A DNA stretch of 64,000 bases from Octadecabacter sp. SW4 (GTDB lineage: Bacteria > Pseudomonadota > Alphaproteobacteria > Rhodobacterales > Rhodobacteraceae), in the NCBI RefSeq assembly GCF_008065155.1, contig NZ_CP042819.1:2858922-2922921 (forward strand), in the 5' to 3' direction. A program made the translations under genes and the position numbers. The notes beneath the pieces were generated by a model. That model saw nothing but the letters and a program-made list of their open reading frames with translations, was not told the DNA's origin and ran no database searches. Shown here piece after piece: positions 1-8,351 of this stretch (position 1 is the first letter of the stretch; every line of letters starts with the position of its first letter).

Positions 1-564
1 GTCGACCCCCAACTCGCAGACAAATTCCAGATCCTTGCGGTCCTTGTCCGACAGCGCCGCCAGCGGCAGCACGACATCAGGCACGTTCACGCCCTTGCGA
101 TTGGACACTGTGCCGCCCACAACGACGACGCAATTGGCGAAATCCGCGCCGCAATCCTTGACCCGCAGCTTGATCTTGCCGTCATTCACCAACAGGTGCG
201 AGCCGGGCTCGAGTGCGTCGAAAATTTCCTTGTGGGGCAGTTGCACGCGGTTCACGTCACCCGGTGCATCGCTCAGATCAAGGCGGAACGACGCGCCAAC
301 CTCAAGCTCCTCTTCTTCGTTGGCAAAGACGCCAAGACGCAGCTTAGGCCCCTGCAGATCGGCGAGAATGGCAATCGGACTACCCAGATCATCCTCGATC
401 TTGCGGATGATCGCGTGGCGGGCGCGAATTTCCGCATGATCGCCGTGGCTCATGTTCAGGCGAAACACATCTGCGCCGGCCTCGTGCAGGGCGCGGATCA
501 TCTTTTCGTCGTTGGACGCAGGCCCAAGGGTCGCGACGATTTTCACATTCCGAGAGCGTTTCAT
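1..564 (-). CDS. pyk: Pyruvate kinase, N-terminal part (runs off the window)
   Basis: This is the first 188 codons of pyruvate kinase, which makes pyruvate and ATP from phosphoenolpyruvate and ADP in glycolysis. The gene starts at an ATG at 562-564 on the minus strand and is still open at base 1, so the C-terminal part lies outside the window. The translation begins MKRSRNVKIVATLGPAS and contains RLNMSHGD near residue 35 and DLQGPKLR near residue 70, which are typical of the catalytic barrel. VNDGKI marks the inserted B domain. It is divergent from the downstream amidohydrolase gene, and 134 bases separate the two starts. The family assignment is secure; the isozyme type cannot be told. Confidence 0.95.
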   Translation of the reverse strand, partial: MKRSRNVKIVATLGPASNDEKMIRALHEAGADVFRLNMSHGDHAEIRARHAIIRKIEDDLGSPIAILADLQGPKLRLGVFANEEEELEVGASFRLDLSDAPGDVNRVQLPHKEIFDALEPGSHLLVNDGKIKLRVKDCGADFANCVVVVGGTVSNRKGVNVPDVVLPLAALSDKDRKDLEFVCELGVD

Positions 565-698
565 CTGGATCGTCCTTTTAAGTCTTGCTGCGCGCCGTTA
601 CCGCTAACGCCGCTGTTGTCGCCTTATTGCGCAATTCACTTCCCGCTACAACTATTCTAAACGCAATGACATGGACTTGACAGGCACCGGACACAGCT

Positions 699-1439
699 GT
701 GACTCACTTACCTTTTGAAATTGTCGGCGCGGATCGCCCCGCGAAATGGCTGGTGATATGTGACCACGCCACAAATGCCGTGCCAGACTGGATCAATGGC
801 GGCGATCTGGGGCTGCACGCCGAAGATATGCATCGCCACATTGCCTATGACGTGGGCGCGGCAGGCGTGACCCACGCACTGGCCGCATTGCTGGACGCCC
901 CTGCGATCCTGTCAAATTTCTCGCGGCTGGTGATTGACCCGAACCGCGGGTTGGATGACCCGACCTTGCTGATGAAGATCTATGACGGCACAGTCATTCC
1001 CGCCAACCGGCACGCCGATGCCAACGAATTGGCGCGCCGCCGCCGCGCCCTATACGAGCCCTATCACACTGCAATTGCCAAGATGGCGGCGCGGCAAAAG
1101 GATACGATTATCCTGTCAGTTCACAGCTTTACGCCACAATTGAACGGGCGCCCGCCCCGCCCTTGGGAGATCGGCATCCTGCACGAAGGTGATGACCGCC
1201 TGCCCGATCCGCTGATTGCCTTGCTGCGTCAGGAAACCGACCTGACCGTGGGCGATAACGAACCCTACGCAGGCCACCTGCCCGGCGACACGGTTGACCG
1301 GCATGCCCTGCAAACGGGGCGGCCCAACGCGTTGGTCGAACTGCGCAATGACCTGATTGACAGCTTCGAGGATCAAATCGCATGGGCCGAACGGCTCGCC
1401 CCGATCCTTCAAGCGGCGCGAATCCGTGCCAATCTCTGA
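699..1439 (+). CDS. N-formylglutamate amidohydrolase family protein
   Basis: This 246-residue protein fits the N-formylglutamate amidohydrolase family (PF05013), zinc-type hydrolases that release glutamate from N-acyl-glutamate. Visible family signatures are CDHATNAVP near residue 21, SVHSFTP near 141, NEPYAG near 187 and VELRNDLI near 213. The start is a GTG, because the only in-frame upstream ATG (666) runs into a stop after four codons. It lies 16 bases before a DUF1244 gene on the same strand and close to the divergent dgcN-dgcA-aminotransferase operon. Hydrolysis of the N-acetyl-L-glutamate produced by that operon is an attractive but unproven role. Confidence 0.8.
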   Translation: MTHLPFEIVGADRPAKWLVICDHATNAVPDWINGGDLGLHAEDMHRHIAYDVGAAGVTHALAALLDAPAILSNFSRLVIDPNRGLDDPTLLMKIYDGTVIPANRHADANELARRRRALYEPYHTAIAKMAARQKDTIILSVHSFTPQLNGRPPRPWEIGILHEGDDRLPDPLIALLRQETDLTVGDNEPYAGHLPGDTVDRHALQTGRPNALVELRNDLIDSFEDQIAWAERLAPILQAARIRANL

Positions 1440-1455
1440 TCCAAAGGAGGCCGCT

Positions 1456-1773
1456 ATGGACGCCCAAACCAAACTCGAAATCGAAGCCGCTGCATTCCGT
1501 CGCCTACGAGACCACCTGATGCAGGATCGGCCCGACGTGCAAAACATCGATTTGATGAACCTGGCTGGATTCTGCCGCAACTGCCTGTCGCGCTGGTATC
1601 AGGAAGCCGCAAACGAGCGCGGCATCGACATGGACAAGGCGCAAGGGCGCGAAGCCTTTTACGGTATGCCCTATGACGACTGGCGCGCTGCCAACCAGAC
1701 CGAAGCAAGCCCCGAAAAGCAGGCGGCATTCGACGTCGCGTTCAAGGAAAACGTCACCGACCGCGAAGGCTAG
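1456..1773 (+). CDS. DUF1244 family protein
   Basis: This is a 105-residue cytosolic protein of the DUF1244 family, which has no assigned function. The conserved motif CRNCLSRWYQEA lies near residues 39-50, with two Cys that could bind metal, and is followed by a YGMPYDDWR segment. The start chosen at 1456 has a perfect AGGAGG Shine-Dalgarno sequence at 1445-1450; longer in-frame extension upstream would overlap the preceding gene heavily. Its stop overlaps the stop of the convergent aminotransferase gene in a shared CTAG (1770-1773). It probably shares a transcript with the amidohydrolase-like gene just upstream. Confidence 0.85.
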   Translation: MDAQTKLEIEAAAFRRLRDHLMQDRPDVQNIDLMNLAGFCRNCLSRWYQEAANERGIDMDKAQGREAFYGMPYDDWRAANQTEASPEKQAAFDVAFKENVTDREG

Positions 1774-2630
1774 ACGGCGGCCTTGCGGCTTTCTTCCAGA
1801 TAAATCTCGCGCAGGCGGGCGGCCACGGGGCCGGGTGTGCCCGTGCCCACAGCCGCGCCATCCACTTCGACCACAGGCATCACAAATGTGCTGGCCGAGG
1901 TGATGAATGCTTCATCGGCGTCTTGGGCTTCGGCAATTGTAAAGGCGCGTTCTTCAACCTTCATCTGCGCCTCACGGGCAAAGCGCAGCACGGCGGCGCG
2001 GGTGATCCCATTCAAGATCTCGTGGCCCAACTGGCGGGTGATGATCGTGTTGCCCTTGACGATATAGGCGTTGTTGGAAGTGCCTTCAGTCACGGCGCCG
2101 TCCTCGACCATCCAGGCATCATCGCACCCTGCGGCTTTCGCCATCATCTTGCCCATCGATGGATAAAGCAGCTGCACCGTCTTGATATCGCGCCGTCCCC
2201 AGCGTTCATCGGCAATGCTGATCACCTTGATGCCGACTTTGGCAGCGGGGCTGTCGGCCAGACCGGGCTTGGACTGGGTGAACAGCACAACCGTCGGCTC
2301 CACCTCATCTGCGGGAAAAGCGAAATCACGGTCGGCCGCCGCGCCGCGCGTGATCTGCAAATAGATCATCCCGTCGACAATGCCATTGGCGCGCACCAAT
2401 TCGCGATGCACCGCTAGCAGATCATCGGTGCTGATCGGATTGCGCATGTCCAATTCATTCAGCGACCGCTCCAGCCGTTTGGCGTGGCCCGCAAAATCAA
2501 TCAGCTTGCCACCCAGCACGCTGGTGACCTCGTAAACACCATCGGCAAACAGAAAGCCGCGATCAAAGATGCTGACCTTCGCCTGATCCTCGGGCAGGTA
2601 TTCTCCGTTGACGTAAACTGTGCGGCTCAT
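1770..2630 (-). CDS. dat: D-amino acid aminotransferase (class IV PLP enzyme)
   Basis: A 286-residue fold-type IV aminotransferase that resembles D-amino acid transaminases, which exchange amino groups between D-alanine, D-glutamate and their oxo acids. It has IFDRGFLFADGVYEV near residue 21, the likely PLP lysine at 150 (RRDIKTVQLL) and the PLP-ring glutamate at 182 (TEGTSNN). The MSRTVYVNGE start at 2630 fits the family better than extensions upstream, which enter low-complexity sequence. It is the last gene of a dgcN-dgcA-dat run and starts 11 bases after the dgcA stop. A branched-chain aminotransferase is the main alternative, but the small size, PLP lysine context and neighbours favour a D-amino acid enzyme. 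Confidence 0.85.
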   Translation of the reverse strand: MSRTVYVNGEYLPEDQAKVSIFDRGFLFADGVYEVTSVLGGKLIDFAGHAKRLERSLNELDMRNPISTDDLLAVHRELVRANGIVDGMIYLQITRGAAADRDFAFPADEVEPTVVLFTQSKPGLADSPAAKVGIKVISIADERWGRRDIKTVQLLYPSMGKMMAKAAGCDDAWMVEDGAVTEGTSNNAYIVKGNTIITRQLGHEILNGITRAAVLRFAREAQMKVEERAFTIAEAQDADEAFITSASTFVMPVVEVDGAAVGTGTPGPVAARLREIYLEESRKAAV

Positions 2631-2640
2631 GGTCTTTCTC

Positions 2641-3606
2641 CTATCCCCAAAGGGCGGCGGCGGGGGCATGCACACCCGCTGCGTCATATATCAGTGGTTC
2701 CGGTCGGTCTTCGGCCAGAAGAAGCGGGCCGTCAAGGTCAACGACCTGCGCGCCCTGCGCGACGATCACCGCAGGGGCCATCGCCAGCGACGAGCCGACC
2801 ATGCAGCCCACCATCACACCGTAGCCCTGATCGCGGGCAGCATCGCGCAGCGCCAGCGCCTCGGTAAGGCCGCCTGTCTTGTCCAGCTTGATATTGACCA
2901 CATCATATTTGCCCTTCAACGCAGGCAGGCTGGCGCGGTCATGGCAGCTTTCATCGGCGCACACCGGCAAGGGGCGGGCAATTTCGGCCAGCATGTCGTC
3001 CGCATCCGCTGGCAAGGGCTGTTCCACCAGCTGCACGCCAAGACGCACAAGATGCGGCGCAAGGTCGCTGTAAACCTCGGCGGACCAACCCTCGTTTGCA
3101 TCGACGATGATCGGTGCATCTGGCGCGCCACGGCGCACCGCTTCAAGACGCGCCATATCATCGGGCGTGCCCAGCTTGATCTTCAACAGCGGGCGATGGG
3201 CGTGTTTGCGCGCCGCCGCCTCCATCGCATCGGGTTCGCCCAGCGACAGGGTAAAGGCGGTGATCACAGGCTGCGGCGCCGGCAGTCCAGCCATTTCCCA
3301 GGCACGTTTGCCCGCTTGTTTCGCTTCAATATCCCAGAGCGCACAATCGACCGCATTTCGGGCCGCGCCCGCAGCTAAAGCATCCTGTAAAGCAACCCGA
3401 TCAATCCCACCGGGCAACCCGCGCACCTGTGCAGCAACGCTCTCCAACGTCTCGCCATAGCGGGCATAGGGCACGCATTCGCCCCAGCCCGTTACAGCAC
3501 CGCGCGTCACCCGCACGGTCAGCACTTTGGCCTCGCTGCGCGATCCGCGCGAAATGGTGAACACCTCGGCCAACCGAAAGACGTCCTCACTCACGCTGAT
3601 GACCAT
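2641..3606 (-). CDS. dgcA: N-acetyl-D-glutamate racemase (enolase superfamily)
   Basis: This 321-residue enolase-superfamily protein belongs to the group long annotated as L-Ala-D/L-Glu (dipeptide) epimerases. It has the KIK catalytic lysine pair (142, 144), metal ligands in DANEGW (169), VEQPLP (195) and CADES (218), and a second lysine site in NIKLDKTGG (240-243). In marine bacteria the homologue next to DgcN racemises N-acetyl-D-glutamate to N-acetyl-L-glutamate. Adjacency to dgcN supports that role here over dipeptide epimerase. The start at 3606 has AAGGTGG about 8 bases upstream; an earlier start at 3669 would add an atypical Pro/Arg-rich leader. The gene is co-directional with dgcN, with a 68-base gap. 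Confidence 0.85.
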   Translation of the reverse strand: MVISVSEDVFRLAEVFTISRGSRSEAKVLTVRVTRGAVTGWGECVPYARYGETLESVAAQVRGLPGGIDRVALQDALAAGAARNAVDCALWDIEAKQAGKRAWEMAGLPAPQPVITAFTLSLGEPDAMEAAARKHAHRPLLKIKLGTPDDMARLEAVRRGAPDAPIIVDANEGWSAEVYSDLAPHLVRLGVQLVEQPLPADADDMLAEIARPLPVCADESCHDRASLPALKGKYDVVNIKLDKTGGLTEALALRDAARDQGYGVMVGCMVGSSLAMAPAVIVAQGAQVVDLDGPLLLAEDRPEPLIYDAAGVHAPAAALWG

Positions 3607-3674
3607 GCGCACCACCTTGCTTCTTCTGTTTAAAACTACTCCCGCCGGAGGCTCCGACGCGTGAGACATATACC

Positions 3675-4676
3675 TTAGATCGCGATCAGCGCATCCACCA
3701 GCCGCGCAGCCCCCTGCCGGAACGGATCAACTGCGGGCAGGCCCATGCGGGTCTCGACTTCGGCCAGATAGGCCATCGCATCGGCCTCGCTCAGATGTTG
3801 GGTATTGATTGAAATCCCGACGACCTGACAGGCCGGGTTGGCAACGCGTGCCATCGCAAGGGCCGTATCGCGCAGCACCTCAAGGCCGGGAAGTTCGTAA
3901 TCGGGCAGGCCGCGCATGTGCTTGCGGGTCGGCTCGTGGCTCAGGATCAGCGCATCGGGCTGCCCACCGTGGATCAGGGCCATCGTCACGCCCGAGTAGG
4001 ACACGTGAAACAGGCTGCCCTGCCCTTCGATGTGATCCCAGTGATCAGCATCATTATCTGGCGTCAGCCATTCCACCGATCCGGCCATGAAATCAGCCAC
4101 GACAGCGTCCAGCGGCACACCATTGCCCGTCACCAGAATCCCCGTCTGGCCGGTCGCGCGAAACGAAGACTTCAATCCGCGCTTTTTCATCTCGAGGTCC
4201 ATCGCCAGGCTGGTATACATCTTGCCAACCGAACAATCGGTGCCCACGGCCAAACACCGCTTGCCCGACCGTTTCACACCATTCGCTATGGGATATTTCA
4301 CCGACGGGATACGCACGTCATGCAGGCTGCGCCCACAGGCCTGCGCGACCGCCACCAGATCGGGTTCATCCTGCAACAGGTTGTGCAGCCCACTGGCAAG
4401 GTCGAACCCTTCCTCCAGCGCCATCACGAGCACTTTTTTCCAGGCTTGCGAAATCACGCCACCACGGTTGGCCACGCCAATCACCAACGTCTGCGCGCCA
4501 GCCGTGCGCGCCGCTTGCAAGGTCAGGTCGGGCAGCCCGAGATCCGCACCACAACCCGGCAGGCGCAACTGCCCAACCGCATGATCGGGGCGCCAATCCT
4601 TGATCCCTTGGGCAACCTTTGCAGCCAGTTGGTCTGGCGCATCGCCAAGGAATAATAGGTAAGGCGTCTTGATCAT
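3675..4676 (-). CDS. dgcN: D-glutamate N-acetyltransferase DgcN (DUF1611)
   Basis: A 333-residue DUF1611 protein. The family was renamed DgcN after homologues in marine bacteria were shown to acetylate D-glutamate to N-acetyl-D-glutamate, the first step of D-glutamate catabolism. The hallmark P-loop-like segment GTDCSVGKM is at residues 145-153, with MYTSLAMDLEMKKRG after it, and the C-terminal domain contains SHEPTRKHMRG. The ATG at 4676 is preceded by GGAGAGAG. It is first in the dgcN-dgcA-dat run; promoter signals must lie in the 263 bases shared with divergent mcl1, where an AT-rich stretch (TATATATAG, about 4746-4754) is seen. No DgcR-type regulator gene is adjacent. Confidence 0.85.
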   Translation of the reverse strand: MIKTPYLLFLGDAPDQLAAKVAQGIKDWRPDHAVGQLRLPGCGADLGLPDLTLQAARTAGAQTLVIGVANRGGVISQAWKKVLVMALEEGFDLASGLHNLLQDEPDLVAVAQACGRSLHDVRIPSVKYPIANGVKRSGKRCLAVGTDCSVGKMYTSLAMDLEMKKRGLKSSFRATGQTGILVTGNGVPLDAVVADFMAGSVEWLTPDNDADHWDHIEGQGSLFHVSYSGVTMALIHGGQPDALILSHEPTRKHMRGLPDYELPGLEVLRDTALAMARVANPACQVVGISINTQHLSEADAMAYLAEVETRMGLPAVDPFRQGAARLVDALIAI

Positions 4677-4939
4677 GGCTCTCTCCGATTCTGGGTCACG
4701 CTATGTTTGGGCGCGAACTAGCACGAAGTCATACTGAAATCGCCATATATAGACAGACTCGTTGCATGATTGACCCGCCAATTATGGTTATAGCGCGAAA
4801 ATCCTGCGCCCCGGCCCGATGCCCGCCAGAATGCCGCGCCTGCAATGCTGCGACTGCAAAACACGCCTTGCGCACAGACGCGCAATATTCTACCCATTCA
4901 CCAGCTCGAAACGAAACATCATTACCCGAAAGGCCCGCC

Positions 4940-5896
4940 ATGTCCTTCCGTCTGCAACCTGCCCCCCTTGCCCGCCCAAACCGTTGTCAGTTGTTCGGCC
5001 CGGGATCAAACACCAGATTGTTTGCGAAAATGGCGGCGAGTGCGGCTGACGTGATCAACCTTGACCTGGAAGACAGCGTAGCGCCCTCTGACAAGGACAC
5101 CGCCCGCGCCAATGTGATCGAAGCGATCAATACCGTCGACTGGGGCAACAAGACGCTGTCGGTGCGGATCAACGGCCTTGATACGCCTTATTGGTATCGC
5201 GACGTGGTCGATGTGATGGAACAGGCCGGTGACCGGCTGGATCAAATCATGATTCCAAAGGTTGGCTGCGCGGCAGATGTTTATGCCGTTGATGCGCTGG
5301 TCACGGCCATTGAACGCGCCACGGGGCGCAGCAAGCCTGTCACATTCGAAGTCATCATCGAATCCGCCGCCGGTATCGCCCATGTCGAAGACATCGCCGC
5401 CGCTTCCCCGCGTATGGCCGGGATGAGCCTTGGCGCCGCTGACTTTGCAGCCTCGATGGGGATGCAGACGACCGGCATCGGCGGGACGCAGGAAAACTAT
5501 TACATGCAACACGGCGACACCCGCCATTATTCCGATCCGTGGCACTGGGCGCAGGCCGCCATCGTTGCCGCATGCCGCACCCACGGCGTTTTGCCCGTAG
5601 ACGGCCCGTTCGGTGATTTCAGCGATGACGACGGCTATCGCGCGCAGGCACGGCGTTCTGCGACCCTTGGGATGGTCGGCAAATGGGCCATCCACCCCAA
5701 GCAAATCGCGCTCGCCAACGAGGTGTTTACCCCGTCTGCACAGGCCGTGGCCGAAGCCCGCGAAATCCTTGCCGCGATGGAAGACGCCAAAGCGCGCGGC
5801 GAAGGCGCGACCGTTTATAAGGGCCGCCTTGTCGACATCGCCAGCATCAAACAGGCCGAAGTGATCGTGAAACAGTCGGAAATGATCGCGGGTTAG
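4940..5896 (+). CDS. mcl1: L-malyl-CoA/beta-methylmalyl-CoA lyase
   Basis: This 318-residue HpcH/HpaI-type lyase closely resembles Mcl1 of Rhodobacter, which cleaves beta-methylmalyl-CoA to glyoxylate and propionyl-CoA and condenses or cleaves L-malyl-CoA in the ethylmalonyl-CoA pathway. The N-terminus MSFRLQPAPLARPNR is characteristic. Metal-binding and catalytic segments are LDLEDSVAP near residue 48, FEVIIESAAGIAHVE near 136 and SLGAADFAASMG near 163, with KWAIHPKQ near 249. The ATG at 4940 was chosen over an upstream in-frame extension that is not family-like. It is transcribed alone; its stop overlaps the stop of the convergent AraC-type gene by four bases. Confidence 0.93.
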   Translation: MSFRLQPAPLARPNRCQLFGPGSNTRLFAKMAASAADVINLDLEDSVAPSDKDTARANVIEAINTVDWGNKTLSVRINGLDTPYWYRDVVDVMEQAGDRLDQIMIPKVGCAADVYAVDALVTAIERATGRSKPVTFEVIIESAAGIAHVEDIAAASPRMAGMSLGAADFAASMGMQTTGIGGTQENYYMQHGDTRHYSDPWHWAQAAIVAACRTHGVLPVDGPFGDFSDDDGYRAQARRSATLGMVGKWAIHPKQIALANEVFTPSAQAVAEAREILAAMEDAKARGEGATVYKGRLVDIASIKQAEVIVKQSEMIAG

Positions 5897-6753
5897 GCGG
5901 GCTTCAAAGGCACGCAAATCTCGGTGATCAGGTTCTCCGGGGCGGTGTCCATCGGCGAATTCAGGCTCCGCTCCCAACAGGGCAGATCATGCAATTCACG
6001 GCCCGACTCGGGCAGCCACTGCCCATAAATCTGGTCATAGGCCGTGGGCAGACCGGAATAGGGGCCGGTATAGGTCAGCACCGCATGTTCGCCCGCAGGC
6101 AGGATGTATTCGCTCATTGGCGGCGCGATCTCGCAGGCTTCATCGACGATCACGCAGGCCTTGCTGCGCAGCTTAGCGGCGGGAACGGTCGCGGGATCAT
6201 CAAAGTAGATACCCACCATCCCCTGCCCGTGCGGCCACAGCCCCCGCGCCGTCATCAAGGCCGATATCGTATCAAAGGCCTTGGGGATTTCGGGATAAGG
6301 GCCAACGTGATCAACAGTGGCCAAGCGATGGGTCGGCAAATCGCGGATTTCAACGGGATAGGTCATGTGCGTCGTCCTTTCAGTCAGGGTTGTGCGTGCA
6401 ACCTGCATGGCCCCCCGCGCCCGAAAGGCAGCAGGTGTCAGGCCGAACTGGCCCTGAAACGCGCGGGCGAAACTGTCACCATTGGGATAGCCGCAACTGG
6501 TGGCAATGGCAGCAATGGCATCTTCGGACTGCACCAACATAGTTGCAGCGCGGTTCATCCGCACACGGCGCACGGCCTGGGCAACGGTTTCACCGGTGAT
6601 CGCGCGAAACACGCGATGAAAGTGAAACCGCGACAGGGCCGCGACATCAGCGAGCCGGTCCAGCGACAGATCGCCATCCGTATTGGCGTAGACATAATCC
6701 AGCACCCGCAAGATACGGGCGCTGGTAGGGTCAATGTGAGGGTATTCACGCAT
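5893..6753 (-). CDS. AraC family regulator with GyrI-like effector domain
   Basis: A 286-residue protein with an N-terminal AraC helix-turn-helix pair (about residues 8-105; LSLDRLADVAALSRFHFHRVF and the second helix CGYPNGDSFARAFQGQFG) and a C-terminal GyrI/Rob-like small-molecule binding domain (about 130-286). This architecture is seen in SoxS/Rob-like sensors of hydrophobic cations. The start could be the ATG at 6753 or a GTG at 6777; neither has a clear ribosome binding site. It is convergent with mcl1 and shares a TTAG stop overlap with it (5893-5896). The inducer and targets are unknown. Confidence 0.85.
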   Translation of the reverse strand: MREYPHIDPTSARILRVLDYVYANTDGDLSLDRLADVAALSRFHFHRVFRAITGETVAQAVRRVRMNRAATMLVQSEDAIAAIATSCGYPNGDSFARAFQGQFGLTPAAFRARGAMQVARTTLTERTTHMTYPVEIRDLPTHRLATVDHVGPYPEIPKAFDTISALMTARGLWPHGQGMVGIYFDDPATVPAAKLRSKACVIVDEACEIAPPMSEYILPAGEHAVLTYTGPYSGLPTAYDQIYGQWLPESGRELHDLPCWERSLNSPMDTAPENLITEICVPLKPA

Positions 6754-6807
6754 GCGAACAGCCTGGCACGCCGTCACACGACAAATCTTGCTGACTTGCG
6801 CGATGTC

Positions 6808-7245
6808 TTAGTATTCGCGCAACCCGATCACGCCAAAAGCACAGAGCCTGCTGCAATCGCTGGCATCCTTGCGCACATAATCGGGCAACAGGATATGTGC
6901 CACCGCCAGCCCTTCGAAACGGCGGTCATCGCATTCGCCATCCTGCGGGTAGTCGCCGCTGTCATCGCCAAAATCAATCGCCTGACACTGGGTCGCGGCT
7001 ACGGATGTAGCCAAATCCCAAAGCTTGATCACGCCCGCCTCGTATAGCGTCTGACAATCTGCGGCATCCTGCCCGACATACTCCCATGTCACGGTCGCGG
7101 CCATGCCTGCGCCATAAAAACGGCGGTCATCGCATTCGCCGTCACTGGCCCATTCGCCATCATTATTGCCAAAATTGATGTCTTGCGCGGCCAAGGGCGC
7201 GGCAAAACCGACCGCCATAACCAGTGCCATTATCAAATAACGCAT
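6808..7245 (-). CDS. Secreted protein with two Cys-containing repeats
   Basis: This 145-residue protein has a signal peptide (MRYLIMALVMAVGFAAPLAA, cut near residue 20-21) followed by two tandem repeats of about 55 residues (22-76 and 90-145). Each repeat carries an FG acidic segment, the motif DGECDDRRF, a hydrophobic stretch, DA-x-DC and GVI. Each repeat contains a conserved Cys pair that could form a disulfide after export to the periplasm. The start at 7245 is supported by GGAGAG about ten bases upstream. I do not recognise a named family, and the acidic composition could suit metal binding, which is speculation. Confidence 0.75.
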   Translation of the reverse strand: MRYLIMALVMAVGFAAPLAAQDINFGNNDGEWASDGECDDRRFYGAGMAATVTWEYVGQDAADCQTLYEAGVIKLWDLATSVAATQCQAIDFGDDSGDYPQDGECDDRRFEGLAVAHILLPDYVRKDASDCSRLCAFGVIGLREY

Positions 7246-7330
7246 AATACTCTCCATTCTGATTATCCTTCAAATCCTGCCGCCCGACGCGCCGCAATGC
7301 AAGCTCGCTGATGTGCAAACGCAAGGTGAG

Positions 7331-7360
7331 TTGCATCTGCCGCCGTCGCCGCCTTATATC
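7331..7360 (+). promoter_or_regulatory. Candidate sigma-70 promoter of accA
   Basis: TTGCAT at 7331-7336 is followed after 18 bases by TATATC (7355-7360), or after 17 by TTATAT (7354-7359). Transcription would start about 20 bases before the accA start codon, leaving room for the GGAG ribosome site at 7376-7379. This is a visual match only. Confidence 0.45.
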
Positions 7361-7387
7361 AGGGCAAGCCCAAGCGGAGCGTAACGC

Positions 7388-8350
7388 ATGACCAACTACC
7401 TTGAATTTGAAAAGCCTCTGGCCGAGATCGAAGGCAAAGCCGAGGAGCTACGCGCCCTTGCCCGCGCCAACGAAGGGACTGACGTCGAAAAAGAAGCCGC
7501 CGCGCTCGACAAGAAGGCCGCCGAGCTGATGGTCCAGATGTATGGCGACCTGTCGCCCTGGCGCAAATGTCAGGTGGCCCGCCATCCCGACCGCCCGCAT
7601 TGCAAAGACTACATCGGCGCGCTGTTTACCGAATACACACCGCTTGCTGGCGACCGGAACTTTGCCGACGATCACGCCGTTATGGGTGGCCTTGCCCGTC
7701 TTGATGGCACGCCGGTGATGGTCATCGGCCACGAAAAGGGCAACGACACCAAATCGCGCATTGAACACAACTTTGGCATGGCCCGCCCCGAAGGATACCG
7801 CAAGGCGATCCGCCTGATGAATATGGCCGACCGCTTCGGCCTGCCGATTGTCACGCTGGTGGACACCCCAGGTGCCTATCCCGGCAAAGGCGCCGAAGAG
7901 CGCGGCCAGTCTGAGGCTATCGCCCGCGCAACCGAAAAGTGCCTGTCGGTCAAAGTGCCACTGGTCAGCGTGATCATTGGCGAAGGTGGATCAGGCGGCG
8001 CTGTCGCATTTGCAACTGCCAACCGAGTGGCGATGCTGGAACATTCGATCTATTCGGTGATTTCGCCCGAGGGCTGCGCGTCAATCCTGTGGAAAGACGC
8101 CGAAAAGATGCGCGAAGCCGCCGAGGCGCTGCGCCTCACCGCCCAGAACCTCAAGGAATTGGGCGTTTGCGATCGCATCATCAAGGAACCCGTGGGCGGC
8201 GCACATCGTCACAAGGCCGAAAGCATCGCCGCCGTGGGCAAGGCGATCCAGATCATGCTGGCGGAGATGCAGGGAAAGTCCGGCGAAGAAATCCGCGACG
8301 CACGTCGTAAGAAATACCTTGGGCTTGGCGCCAAGGGGCTGGCGGCCTAG
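7388..8350 (+). CDS. accA: Acetyl-CoA carboxylase carboxyltransferase subunit alpha
   Basis: A 320-residue AccA, the alpha half of the carboxyltransferase that moves carboxyl from biotin to acetyl-CoA to give malonyl-CoA for fatty acid synthesis. The full-length family match runs from [14 protein letters not shown] at the N-terminus through [17 protein letters not shown] near residue 160 and [12 protein letters not shown] near 197, which form the oxyanion and CoA-binding region. A GGAG site precedes the ATG. It stands alone, as is usual in alphaproteobacteria where accA is separate from accD and accBC. The convergent PPOX-like gene ends one base after its stop. Confidence 0.97.
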   Translation: MTNYLEFEKPLAEIEGKAEELRALARANEGTDVEKEAAALDKKAAELMVQMYGDLSPWRKCQVARHPDRPHCKDYIGALFTEYTPLAGDRNFADDHAVMGGLARLDGTPVMVIGHEKGNDTKSRIEHNFGMARPEGYRKAIRLMNMADRFGLPIVTLVDTPGAYPGKGAEERGQSEAIARATEKCLSVKVPLVSVIIGEGGSGGAVAFATANRVAMLEHSIYSVISPEGCASILWKDAEKMREAAEALRLTAQNLKELGVCDRIIKEPVGGAHRHKAESIAAVGKAIQIMLAEMQGKSGEEIRDARRKKYLGLGAKGLAA

Positions 8351-8351
8351 G

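Noticed and set aside
35..660. Plus-strand open frames opposite pyruvate kinase.
   Set aside because: They are antisense to a clearly conserved protein and have no family-like sequence.
676..698. TTGACA before the amidohydrolase-like gene.
   Set aside because: A -10 box at normal spacing would fall on the start codon itself and does not match.
5006..5977. A long minus-strand open frame opposite mcl1.
   Set aside because: High GC creates long antisense frames; mcl1 is conserved along its full length.
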